Origin: Pseudisothecium myosuroides
Taxonomy: Eukaryota > Streptophyta > Bryopsida > Hypnales > Lembophyllaceae
Reading direction: 5' to 3'
DNA: 64,000 nucleotides
Assembly: GCA_951799445.1 (NCBI GenBank)
Contig: OX637290.1
Span: forward strand, 24,112,987 to 24,176,986
Part shown: positions 51,371 through 62,969 of the stretch, piece after piece
How positions within the stretch are numbered: position 1 is the first letter of the stretch
How the letters are laid out: the number at the start of each line of letters is the position of its first letter
Program-made: the position numbers and the translations under genes
The notes under the pieces: model-generated
Databases searched by the model: none
Told to the model about the DNA's origin: nothing
What the model saw: the letters and a program-made list of their open reading frames with translations, nothing else

Positions 51371-52629
51371 CTAAAGATAGAGATTGCTTCCAAAAAGATC
51401 TCCAAAATGTTTGCCTCCTGTAAAAGAGTTACAATCTAGATACTTATGCCACGTCTTGTTTGACAAATCGTACGCCACAGACCGACCTGCAAAGGAGCAA
51501 AGGAAGATAGAGTTCGCCAACCCAGTGGCAACTGCAGGTGTATCACCATCAGAGTTGTAGAAATCCTTAGCTAGAAACCAGTCTAGCATTTCGCTTCCCA
51601 ACACTGATAAATGGATGCACTCCCTTCTTGCAAGGATGAACTCAACAATTTTAATAGAGCTCACTGGCATCATCGGGTTCCCCCAGTCTATATTCATGAT
51701 CACACAAAATAACCGGCCATCGCTTACTACCAGTTGGAGACTTACATAATCGTCCCCATTGTGAACACAAGGGACATCAATCCCAAGGTTAGAAAACGCA
51801 CCTGTCACCTTATAATAAGAAACTAACCAGCATGTGTCTCCCAAACGTAATGAACAAGCCCAACATGCACCCTATCGTGAAGAACAGAGAGGGCGTAAAA
51901 TTCAACCTTTAAGACGACAGAAGCAGAGCACACCTCGCGCCACACCTCGCAACGTCCACTGAGAGCATTAAGATGCCCTGGGACCGCGGTAGATGCCCTC
52001 CAGCTTGCTGTCTTCGACTCGTAAATATAAACGGCATTTGGCTGTGAGGCGTCTTTAGCAAGATTAATAAAAAAGATCTCATACTTCATCGAATCTCTAT
52101 CTAGGGACATCACGACCCATTCAGGTCTTGCCGACCATCCTGCAAAGCGAGGAAGCTGCTTGACAGTTTTTAAAACAGGATTGCACACCAGAAGTGCGTC
52201 GTGCGATCCCAACTCACAACAAGATGTGCTCCCATGGTCGATGTCACACGACACACACAACAGCCCTCCATCAGCTGCCAAAATGGTAGAGCTCCACAAA
52301 CGCTGTTGAGGGCAATGCGCAGAATTTCCCTCCTGCTTGACAAACTCTGCAAGGAAGTCATTGCTAAAACTGAAAAACCTCTTGCTTGCGACATCCAGAA
52401 CCTCCCAACCCGCATTTAAAGAGAAATAATGACTGTCGTCCCGCTCAGCAAAAAGAATGTATTCTTGTGGAGATGAGACTCGAGCATGACGTAAGGCAAA
52501 GTCGGGATGGCTTATGAATCTGTTCCATTTCTTTGAGACCGCCCGAAACCGGCATAGTGAGGCAAGTGGAAGAAACGTCACGACATCCTTGAGTAAATCC
52601 GAAGGAAGTTCTCTCCACGCTCTCTCCAT
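51371..52629 (-). CDS. F-box protein gene, frameshifted near 51830, nested in CAD intron
   Basis: The ATG at 52629 opens a 268-codon frame that starts WRELPSDLLKDVVTFLPLASL, CRFRAVSKKWNRFISHPDF, a typical F-box (residues 5-43) that would bind SKP1. The following residues resemble a plant F-box-associated beta-propeller region. This frame stops at 51823-51825. A second frame (51844-51371) continues at the same place with LVSYYKVTGAFSNLGID and runs 150 further residues (WFLAKDFYNSDGD, AGRSVAYDLSNKTWHKYL). The two overlap by about 20 bases, too short for an intron, so a single-base frameshift is the simplest reading. It may be a real lesion or an assembly error. The full protein would be near 415 residues. 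It lies on the same strand as the CAD remnant, within its intron. Confidence 0.8.
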
Positions 52630-53809
52630 CCTGCATGACGAGCCTCAGATGCTGAATCGCACTTGACGGTGGCCTTGCTCGGGGTTCAGAATATGCTCCC
52701 TAGCGATTCCTTATGCTACAACACAAGACAGCGAATAAGCTGTAGCTAGATCACACATTTGACAGGTACGGCTGACTGTTGCTAAAATTTCCCCGCAAGT
52801 ACATTTCTTCATGCTCCCGAGACCGGGAAAGAACAGGAGTACTGCATCCTCGCACACATTCAGATCTCTTCAGCAATACGCGTCGGGATTCAGTTATATT
52901 CAAAATACTTGGGAGATCGTTAATACAAGTTAATGAATATAATACTGCCGGGCTAACACCTCGTACAATACAAAACCCCACCCCTTTCAAAAATATACCA
53001 CAAACATCGATCCAACAATCATGCAGATCGATCGGAAACATCGGAAAGACGAGATACTCGATCGTATATTTGTCATATCGATCGGAAGCATGGGAAACAT
53101 CAGAAATATACGAGAGTACGTTAACGGCAGAAAATCTAGTAGAAGGTAATATAGTTTGCATCCATTGCTGCACAACTTGCAGATTCCAAGTACATACAGC
53201 GTCGTGCGAACGAAATTCGGTCCTTAGTCAAGATGTGCTGAAGCGTCTCTAGGCAGGAAACCAGGCGGACTAAGAGAATAACTGTACACAGACCTTAAAG
53301 CCTCGTTTTCTTCGTCCAATTCTCAACAGAAACCCTCGTAACCTGTGATATAGTGTACACCCTCATACCTGGCAATGTTCGTTAATTAAGGCGCACCAGG
53401 CACCGCTGGAAACACCATTGTGAATTTCAAATTCGTACACTTAAAACTTTAATTGCCACACAGCATAATCCCTGACCGAAACCGCAAAAGCCATCAAGAA
53501 GTTCCACAAAGCCGATCCGATCTGCTCACCCGTTCCAAAAGAGCTTCCACAGTCGCACGAAGAAGAGCAGCTAGCGTCCTCAAATCACCGAGGACATATA
53601 TGGGTGGAACCAGAATTTTATGCAGTTGCAAAATTGATCGACAAGTGAAGATGAAAAGGAATCGCTTCGAATTCCAAAGAAAAGAAACGACGACAGCTCC
53701 AAATTCTTAAGCGTCTTCCTATGGACCTTCAGCGCCGGATCTAGGGGTTAAGTACGTAATTTAGATAGTAATTACAGGATGCCGGAATAGGATAAATTAG
53801 AGTACTTAC
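52630..53809. other. Upstream region of the F-box gene within the CAD intron
   Basis: No exon is supported. A short internal duplication (cgatcggaa...catcgg) occurs at 53027-53105. The open frames on both strands at 52751-53252 overlap each other and have no family features. The region presumably includes the F-box promoter. Confidence 0.45.
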
Positions 53810-54055
53810 CGAAGATGACTGAAGGTGCTGAGACCTGCAAGGGGCTTTGTGGGACCCCAACCAGGATGAGCTTCCCATTCGTTTCCAGAAGGCCCAGGTC
53901 AGCATCCAGAGAGTGCACTGCTGATACAGTGTCCATCATGTAAGTAATCTATAATCTTCGCACCAGCCTGCCACTCCAAAACCAAAATTATTTTGCCAAG
54001 AACGGGGTTCAAGGTTCCTTTTTAGGTAACTGGAATGCATACCATTCTTGTGAAT

Positions 54056-54150
54056 ATGAAGGAATACTTGATAGTTGAAGGAATACGATATGAAGGAATA
54101 CTGACCACAAGAGGACCCGAGGTTGCCCACAAGGGATATGAAGGAATACG
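54056..54150. repeat. Short repeats of tatgaaggaatac
   Basis: Four copies of tatgaaggaatac or ttgaaggaatac lie within 95 bp just upstream of the CAD remnant. They are followed by a region with several gggcaaccgcg strings up to about 54340. Confidence 0.7.
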
Positions 54151-54474
54151 CTTAAGTAGCCGCATTTGCCCTAGAGCAACCTCAACTTCTTGAAGAAAGG
54201 CGCATACAATTCCTAGGCAACCGCGTGTCTTGGGCATTTGCAGCTGAGGCAACCTTGGTTGGATTGGGCAACCGCGGCTGGATGGGGCAATCGCGTCTCA
54301 GGGGGGCGACTACGACTTGGGCAACCGCGTCTTGGTGGGTCAAACCCAGAATTCTAAACATATAGGGCATGAGCTGAAATTTTAGGAAATTCTAAATATA
54401 TAGTGTCAATAAAAGTAAGAGTAATCTTCATTTTCTAAACAAATACTTAGGACAAGGATTTTTTTGGACCTTTT

Positions 54475-54915
54475 AGAAGTTTATCTTTCATTTATAATTG
54501 GGTACCTTAGAGATTTTAGAAAATTGAGGGGGGGGGGGGGAGGAACGGGGACTTTCTAAAAATTCATCTTTCATTTATAATTGGGTAACTTAGAGATTTT
54601 ATGAAATTGGGGGGGGGGAGGAGGAGTGGAGACTTTTCAAGGGACTTTCTAAGAACTTTTCTTTCATTTATGATTGGGTACCTTGAGATTTTATAAAATT
54701 GTGGGGGAGGAAGAACATAGACTTTCTAGAAATTTATCTTTCATTTATAATTGGATACCTTAAAAATTATATAAAATTAGGGGGGGGGAGGAACGGTAAA
54801 TTTCTAAAAATTTATCTCATTTATAATTGGATACCTTAGTGAATTAAAAAAATTGGGGAGGGAGGAATGGGGACTTCCTAAAAAATTGTCTTTGAATTGG
54901 AATTGGGTACTTTTG
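54475..54915. repeat. Minisatellite, about 80-95 bp x5-6
   Basis: Units share tttcatttataattggg, taccttagagatttta and a G-run of 7-14 followed by aggaacggggactttcta. The variation in G-run length between units points to slippage as well as unit duplication. Confidence 0.85.
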
Positions 54916-55464
54916 AGACAAAACCAAATTATGTCACTAATTGTTTTATTGTACATAACAAGAAATCCAACTAAGAAGCCCACCATTCAAAGCCATCCCT
55001 TTGAGATATTTGAAAAACACCACAATTCCATTGGATTTAACCTTTGCTGCTGGACTTCTCAACCTTGTCCACTTTATATTTGGTTTTGGAATTGTTTGCT
55101 GCAAGTGCGTTTGTCGAATCCAAGGTCGCCTTGTACCCAAGGTTGCCAAGATTCCAAACTTGCCCATGTCCATGAAGTTCACAAGAAGAAGAAAGGGCTG
55201 CACAAAACTTTGCTCCCACACTCACCGTATCCAAGGTTGCCCATACACAAAGTTGCCAGATACCCGAGGCCTATTCAAAGCACATAGTTTAGCACCGTGG
55301 AGTAAAGTCTCCAACCGCAATCGCCCAATACATGATTTTGGCCAGGATCCAAGGTCGCCACACCCAAGGTTGCTTAGTTTAGTGTTTTCTCTCGAACAAT
55401 AGAAGGCTGTTGTTTTTTCCACCCGCGGTCCTCTCACACTTGAGGTCTCCTCACACCCAAGATC

Positions 55465-56030
55465 CTCGGGGGGTGCACTTAGTGTATCAATACCAAACCA
55501 CGTGCGAACAAAATTTTGGACCCCCTATATTATGTTGTAAAATTTAAGTAAAAGGAAAAGAAAAAAATATGATTAGATTTTCCTACTTTGAAAGTTTGTG
55601 TTTTGAATTATTGGTATTTTTATTTGTTAATGATAATTAGTTACAAATATTTGAAGTAAATAGATACACTGCAGATCTAAAAAATAACTTTCATACCCCT
55701 ATATTATATAAGAAAAAATTGTCTAAAAAATGAACAAAAAATTCCAAAAAATAGCTCTCAATAGAAAGCTCATTTTAAGTTGAATATTGATGTAATGGTC
55801 ATCAAAATGTGTGCACTATAAATATTTTAGTTGAAAAACATGCCATTTTTGGTCATTTTTCAACCTATTTTAGACATCCTTTAATATATCATTTGAGTTG
55901 GAAATTTTGGCAATAGATACCTATAGTCTTTATTAAACAAGTCTCAAAATTTTAAGTTGAAATTATACTTTATTCAAAACCACTTGTTCGCACGTGGTTT
56001 GCTATAGATACAATGAGTGCACCCCCCGAG
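55465..56030. mobile_element. MITE of 566 bp with 47-bp TIRs and 8-bp target duplication
   Basis: The left end (55465-55511) and the right end are inverted copies matching at about 43 of 47 positions, beginning CTCGGGGGGTGCAC and including CAAACCACGTGCGAACAA. The 8-bp string ccaagatc lies directly outside both ends (55457-55464 and 56031-56038). An 8-bp duplication is typical of hAT elements, although the CTCGGG terminus is not a classic hAT end. The interior is AT-rich and non-coding. Confidence 0.88.
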
Positions 56031-56241
56031 CCAAGATCACTCATGGCAATGTGGTTTAGGGTCCTAGACTACTTCTACCCCATTTTTTTTAATAATAAGT
56101 GGAATTTGTACTCAATATTAAATGATTCCATCAACTCATATTTGTTTCCACTTCCTCTTTCTTTTTTTCAATCCTAAGTGAATCCTAACTCAATGATAAA
56201 CGGAAATTTCCATTGCATTGAAGTAACCAGAAAAAAATAAC

Positions 56242-56612
56242 AGCCAAGCCGCAGCTAGCCAACTTAATGCCTAACTTTAAGAACATGTATCTTCTTACCA
56301 AAAAAGACCCGCGGTTGTCCAACCTAAGGTTGCACCTTAGAAATTGCGCGAATTTCCTACTCCTTCTTTTTGGATCCGAAGTCGCCACACCCAAGGTCGC
56401 CATACCCGCGGTCAACCATGAAAGAATAAAAGCCAAGCCGCAGCTAGCCAACTTAATGCTTGACTTTAAGAACATGGATCTTCTTACCAAAAAGGACCCG
56501 CAGTTGCCCAACTTGAGGTTGCACCTTAGAAATTGAGCAAATTTCTTGCTCCCTCTTTTTGGATCCGAAGTTGCCACATCCAAAGTTGCCATACCCGCAG
56601 TCAATTGGAAAG
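56242..56612. repeat. Tandem duplication, period 189 bp x2
   Basis: The unit starting agccaagccgcagctagcc at 56242 recurs at 56431. Both copies run through atcttcttaccaaaaa, ggttgcaccttagaaattg and ggatccgaagt. Substitutions are scattered, many of them C/T or G/A changes. The units include the CCAAGGTCGCC motifs of this region. Confidence 0.85.
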
Positions 56613-57131
56613 CGCAGTTGCTGAGGAAAGTACCTGATGTTGCCTTCTCTAATACCCGCGGTTACCCTGGATGATGACTCGCAATCACTAATTGCGGTAA
56701 TGTATCCAAGGTCACAGGCTACCCGAGGTCGCTGCTATTGGACCTGCATGCGCCCCTCAAGACTCCGAGTATATTTGTGGTCTCCCCTATCTCGGTTCTC
56801 TACTTCTGGCTCTTCGCATTGTATATTATCCACCTCAAAGTAGGTGACTACATGCTCGTGGGCTAGAGGTTTGAGTTGCAAGGAGGATATTTTGTCCCTT
56901 TCCACCTCATGTTCTTTGCTTTTGTTTTGTGCACCCTAAAACCGCAAATCCATGTTTGAGATTGGTGTGACATTTGTTTCTTGTGAATGAATGTATTTGT
57001 GTAATTGTGAACTACAACGATTGTAGGATTTTCATGCTTGTATAGCTGCTAACACCTGGATCCTAATATAGCTAATTTAGTTAGTTTTTTAGTCTTTCAA
57101 GTAGAAATCATATAGAATAGACGCCAAGAAG

Positions 57132-58980
57132 AAGTAGACCAAGTCAAAAGGAAAGAGCCAGCCTAGGCAACGACGCATCCTTCTTGATCCGCAAGCAAAG
57201 GCCTATCTTGGTTGGAAGAAAATTCAAGGGTTTTGGATAGGGAATACTTGTAAGTTGTTTGTGGGATGGTGCTATGTCAACAAACTATTTGCATATCATT
57301 GGCACCATAACCATTTGAGTATAAATGTGGAAAATCTTCATTACTGCACCCATGACGCATTTGTGCAACAATGTATTGAAGTGTATAGAGCATTGTTCAA
57401 GACATCTACAATGGTGAGAAACAAAGTCAATTTGTACCTATGCATAATGGTATATGTGGAGTTCATCTTGGAGCAAAAGATAGATTGAAGACCCTTAAAG
57501 AGAGTGAAGTCAGTCAACAGTCCGAGCATTGAAGACATTCCAAAGGCAGGTCCATCCTCCAATCCACGGGCCGATCAAAGACAAAAGAAGTTTATCAAGC
57601 TTGGAGTGCCTAATGAAGAGTTCATTTGGTTTGACCACCCAAGTTCAAATAATGAAGATGACTTGGTTGAAGACCTTTCTCTTGGCAACATAGGCCCGGT
57701 GGAAGCGGCATTGGTGGCTAAAAATTTACCAATTGTGCTAGCGAAAGAAAGCCATGTAGAGGGGAGATAGGCATTGGCAATATATGTACCACCTCTCGCA
57801 CTGGTAAAATCAAAGGAAGTCTTTGTTCCTTATGTTGAGCAAATACTACAATATGTCCTTTCACTCCTGCCAGAAGTTCAAGATCATCATTTTGATGAAG
57901 ACATCCACATCTCAAACTTAAAAAAGGACAATTTTTTAATAGATATCGTACTGAAGTCGTGAATTCATACCTACGTACCATCATCACACTTATTATGTAT
58001 ATTTCTATGCACTAAATCAGTGCGTAAACAATGCCTATCAATAACATACAATTGTTGTATTGATATCAATACAGTTAAGGTGCATTTTGGATACCACATT
58101 TGTATAATTAAAGTACATAAATCGTACACTTTTAATAAAGACTTTAATGACATTGATTTAATGCATAGAAATACACGTAATATGTGCAATAATGGTACGT
58201 AGATATGAATTCATGTAAATTGTGTTGTATTTGTACGAACCTATGAACCTTATAAATTAGAGATGCAAATTCCAAATGTGGTAGCGCCTTATGCAATGAT
58301 GGTGCCTTTTGTGGAAACTTGCACCATTCAAGGAAGAATACCTTGAAGCTTAAGCTCACAAGAATACTCCCTCTTCATTCATGAAAAAAATTTACAAAGG
58401 TCAGCTCAAGAGGATTTGCAAAGAATTGGCTGCCAAACAAAAAGAGTGCAATATTTTGCGAAAGTTGGCCATGCAAAATGTAATTGGCAATGTTGTGGCA
58501 AGCAAGAAAGCAGAAATTGGAATTTGGCAAACTCATGTGGCAGCACAAGAGCAAGAAATATCAAAATTGGAAGCATTCTACCTCAGATTTTCTAGAGACA
58601 AATAATCTAAATCTTGTAGTAACTCATTTGCGAAGGAAAGGCTTGCTAAACTAATAAGAAAGTGCAAGAAGGGACAAGAATAAGTGCACACAAGCAAGCA
58701 ACGCTTGGAAGCGGCACAATTGAGGTTACAATTCCTAGAAGACATTAGAAACGGAGCCCTTCTTGACCATGTTGTGGATGTGTACGGTTGGGAAGATTTT
58801 CCTAGGCAAGATGAGATGTTGCAAACGGAAGTAGCAGAACTGAAGAAGAAGTTAGGCCATCATCTGAGAATGGAAAAGATCTTGGAAGAGCGCAAAGGGT
58901 CAAAAAAGTCACACATTACTTTCAATCATTCAATAATAAAACTTTGGGTGCAAGGATATTTTTCCAATGGCCATTGAAAG
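57132..58980 (+). pseudogene. Decayed coding region of unknown family
   Basis: Four plus-strand frames follow one another within 1.9 kb, each with a coding-like composition. 57132-57488 has QRRILLDPQAKAYLGWKK, FWIGNTCKLFVGW and HDAFVQQCIEVYRAL. 57504-57770 has PNEEFIWFDHPSSNNEDDL and GPVEAALVAKNLPIVL. 58381-58605 and 58684-58977 are Lys/Glu/Leu-rich coils (ELAAKQKECNILRKL; MLQTEVAELKKKLGHHL). They are separated by stops and AT-rich stretches without clear splice sites. I do not recognise the family. It could be a broken coiled-coil host gene or part of a mobile element. Confidence 0.4.
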
Positions 58981-61900
58981 GATAATGCAAAAAGAGAAGA
59001 GAGAGTGGTGATCCGCCAGCAACAAGCTGATGCTAAGAAATAAAAAATAAAGGGCAAGGCGCATGATGAATGACTTGGTATTTTTATTGCAATGCTACAC
59101 CAAGGCTATGAACTTCCCACGACATGTATATATAATAAAGGGTACCATCCATTTTGAACATTGTAGAGCAAGTATGGAATTTTGAATTGTATGTCCTTCA
59201 TTGATGAGCCAAGATATATATGAATATGAATTCCATCATTTGTGTATTTGTCAAATAGCAAATACTTTAAAAAGCAACAAACGTCAATTTCTTTACATTT
59301 TAGTATGTATACAACAATTTAGAATGATGTATACAAACATGAGAAGGCAGAACAAGTTTTAGGGAAGTGCCCCACAAAAATACACAAAATCACCTAAGAA
59401 ATTAATTTTAGAAATTCATTGGAAAAGGTGTCCATTGCAATCATGACTTTCTATTTTGTTGAAGGCTTAGCTTAGAAACAAGCCTCAAATGCACTGGATC
59501 TTGGAGTTCAAATCACCTTAGACATTCATTTAAAAAAAAAAGGTCAAGTAGATTTTGAGAAGCCATGAATTGATTAGGGTTATGCATATTAGGTCCTTTA
59601 CCTCATGTTTTTTTGGTGACCACCTTTCTAAATTTGAGATGTAAAAAGAAGATTGAAAGACCTCAAGTCACTTCCAGTATTTTAACACCCTCGTGATTAG
59701 TCATTATAATCTTTGAATCATAAGTGATATTTTTTTTTGTGATCTCTCACATGTCTATTTAGATTTTGTACATTTACAAATTTTATTTTTAAATGATACA
59801 ACTTTTTAGAAGGTGGTTTTTTTGGTGAATATAGAGCAATTCTTTAAAGTTCGTAGAAGGCCTTGTGAATTTAGGGGTTCAAAGGTTTGGCTACATTAGA
59901 ATTTTGTATGTTATCACTTCAACACTCCCCAGGAAGGAAAAAAGAAATTGCCTTGTACTTGTGGTCGCCATTGTACCCGAGGTCGCCCCTTACCCAAGTT
60001 GGCCAAGTAGAAGACCCGAGGTCACCACCTTTAACACTAATATCGTGACTAATATAATAGAATATTTTACATACTAAAATCTCTTTGACTCTCAGTACTT
60101 GCTCTTGAAAATATGTGGCCTTTTCTCTAGTATAGGCAAGTAGGCAACTATTGTAGGTCCAAATGTAGATGGCATGATAGACATAAATGGTTCAATTATG
60201 CTACTTTAGTAATATCCCTTCAAAATCATGATGCATAAGTGGTGGCGCATCAATTGAACCCTACATTTGCTACTACAAGAGAGAATAATTGTCAATATAC
60301 AAGAAATACGATTTAAACAATTTTTGACCTAAAGATCATCACTGGAATTTAAGTACGTCTTTGGAAAAAACAAACCAAAAGACTTTCAGCATGTATTTAC
60401 ATAACTTCCAACTTTTTATACATGTTTGATTTTAATGAAGGGAAGGAATGTCCTTGACTAAGAATGTTTTTCATTCTACACACACTTTAATAAATATCCA
60501 ATAGAAAAGGATGACCTTGCCACCATGATGTAGAATTGTTTATTCATCTTTAAAGACTAAACAATTAGGATTCAATATTGAATACAAACAAAACTAAAGT
60601 TCATATTCACCAAAATGTATCTAAGGAGTAATTATATAATATTGTTAATTAGCCTGAATTATTTTTCCTTGCAAATAGAAATAATTCCTTTCTTGATGCC
60701 CAAGGTGAATGTAGTTTAATATGAAGGAAAACATTGGTTGGCCAATTGTAAATTGCTAGCCAATTTGTGTATTTCTAGCTGGATTTGTGAGCAAGCTTGT
60801 GGCCAAATGGATTTGTAAAAACACAAAGTCAACAATATTGTATAGAGTGCTATATGAGGATCATTGATTATGAGTGCTATATTAGTAATTTTAATGGACT
60901 ACTAAGTTGCAACATTAGGGGACTCCCACATTGTAGAGGAGAAAAAAGGCTCCCTCAATGTTGGTTATCCCCTCATGACCAAAGGGAGGTGTACTTTTGA
61001 AATAAGCCAAAATTTCCAAGAACTTGAACAATTTTTTTTTTTTTTTCTTGAGATTGGATAAAATGTAACCACAAGATCTCTTAGTTTTCACATTGAGAGT
61101 GAGCACTTCAAAAATTTTGAATTATTTGACTGCATAATTTAAAAGATATTTAAGTTTGAAGTTTTATTTAGATCAATGGAAATATAGGGCAATGCACTTT
61201 GAAGGAGCATTTTTTTGTTAGAATATTTTGATATGATGCCCTTTCTATCTTTAATAAAAAATAAGAACATTAAGAATGTACTTTCACAATATTCTAAATA
61301 TTTTAAAATTCATGATGGTCACTAAAATGAGAGTATTGTTTGTAAAAAAAACAAGAATGGGACCGACTTATCTTGTCTTTAAGCTCCTTGGATCTACCCT
61401 TTTTGAGGTGGGCAAGAATCAAAATGGTTGGCTGACTTTTTTATTAGTCCATGCCCAAACCAAACCCCAAAAATGAGTTGAAAACTATACTATACCACTA
61501 TACTTTGAAAAATTCCACAAGGAAGAATTTAACTTGGAATTTGATGAAACTACTGCGATTGAATTTATAACATAGTCTATTTTCTAGAATTAAATTTCAT
61601 GCAACTCAAAAAAGAGAGTCAATGACCAATTTTTTGGTTGCTTGGGTCATTGAGGGTTAACAATGTTCGGGCATAAACATAAAACCAATGGATGCATTTG
61701 ATGATTAATTGCATCCAACCATGAGGATAGGGTATAAAATTGATGAATTTTTCAAGCCAAGCAAGTTGTGGCCTGATATGCTTCCTATAATTATTAGACT
61801 GCTATGTTCATCACCCTTTAGACCGGCAGAACTATGTGGATGTGAATTGCAGTAAATACACACGCAAAAGCTTCATTATGGTGATGGTCAATTTGAAACT

Positions 61901-62560
61901 TTGACTCAACAAATGGCTGCTGAGGTTGGATTTCAAGCTATAAGCTTAAACTTATTATCCCCAATGAGCTTAAGTTTGGATTTGGAAATAAACAATTGCA
62001 TTCAAAGCTCCAACTATTGAGAGAGTCTTGAATGTCCATTATGAAGCTCTTGTAAACTAGTTACTCAAGCAGGGGTTCTCTCTTATTATGACTTTAATTT
62101 GCTTTAGTAATTATGACCATGGGCTGCATTAATGATTGCCATAAGAAACACAATAACAATCAAATCACGTAAGCAGTTGAGCTTGTATTTGTCACCAATC
62201 ATGCAAATTACAATGCAATGACCAAGGTATGTGCACACATAATTGCCACCTCAAATGTAGAAAAGGCATTCATTTCACAAAAAAAAAATTTTTTTAACTG
62301 CTCTTTAGGTACCTTGGAGAAGCTAGTTCTAAACTAGCTTATTTTTCACAACTTGAGAAGGTTGAGAGAAGTCACTTGCAAGTAGATTCAAGACATTTTG
62401 ACAAAAAATGAATTTTGTGTGATTTTTCAAAGTTTGTTGGGACTAAATTGGTAAAACGTGGGTAGAACTATAGTAAACCATACATTGATGTGTCTCCTTG
62501 TGGGAGTACGGAAACTCATAGTCTAGATATGTAACATAGAAATTGATAGAATTTCATAAA
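58981..62560. other. AT-rich spacer, no gene seen
   Basis: No exon chain, hairpin or long repeat stands out apart from the motif cluster near 59960-60020 and a poly-T run at about 61028-61047. Small frames at 60797-61000 and 61276-61476 lack family features. Confidence 0.5.
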
Positions 62561-62969
62561 AAACTTTAAAATTTTGTTGAAAGACATAGGAAATTTCATC
62601 CGGAGACGGATAAAACTTGGAAAAGCAGTTTTCAAAGTTAGAGATCCGTTAAAATGGATTTACCGGAAGATTAAAACGGATTCCAAATCCGGATTTTGTC
62701 GGGTCGGAAGAGGCTACGGATTAGGTTTCCGATCTACGGTCCTAGGGAATCGTTACGGGAACGGTCTTCTATCCATTCTCCATCGGGAACGGTCGGCAAT
62801 TTGACGGGTACTTAAGTCCGCACCAGCCCTGGTTTTCTTTCATTCTCGCTTATGCTAATTTGAGTATGTGCTTAGTTGAGAGAGAGTGGTGAGTTAGAAT
62901 CGCGACAGGGAGAGACAGGCGAGGTCGGTGCCAATTGCACTGGATTTAGTTTTCTTTGTCGGTGAAGTT

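Larger units (their letters stand above)
50900..53950 (-). pseudogene. CAD: Cinnamyl/sinapyl alcohol dehydrogenase, 3' exons only
   Basis: Two minus-strand exons encode the C-terminal part of a zinc-dependent alcohol dehydrogenase of the CAD family. Exon 1 (about 53950-53810) reads MDTVSAVHSLDADLGLL, ETNGKLILVGVP and ends at a clean GTAAGT donor. Exon 2 (51081-50900) follows an AAGCAG acceptor and reads QKFVGGSIIGEVAETQEML, NFCGEKNITCMIEKIPISYV, then a stop. The split Gly codon is in phase. Together they cover roughly the last 100 of about 360 residues. The catalytic zinc domain and NAD-binding GGLGG segment are not found in the 4 kb further upstream. I therefore call it a 5'-truncated pseudogene; unseen exons far upstream are the alternative. 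The 2.7-kb intron holds the F-box gene. Confidence 0.75.
54160..60020. repeat. Dispersed CCAAGGTTGCC-like motif cluster
   Basis: Variants of cccaaggttgcc / acccgaggtcgcc / acccgcggttgcc appear again and again at 54200-54340 (reverse orientation), 55125-55460, 56300-56740 and 59960-60020. They are interspersed with unrelated sequence rather than strictly tandem. No protein frame is maintained. The motif is not found in the first 53 kb at this density. Confidence 0.55.

Noticed and set aside
55465..56030. LTR or solo-LTR interpretation
   Set aside because: The ends are inverted, not direct, and the flanks carry an 8-bp duplication.
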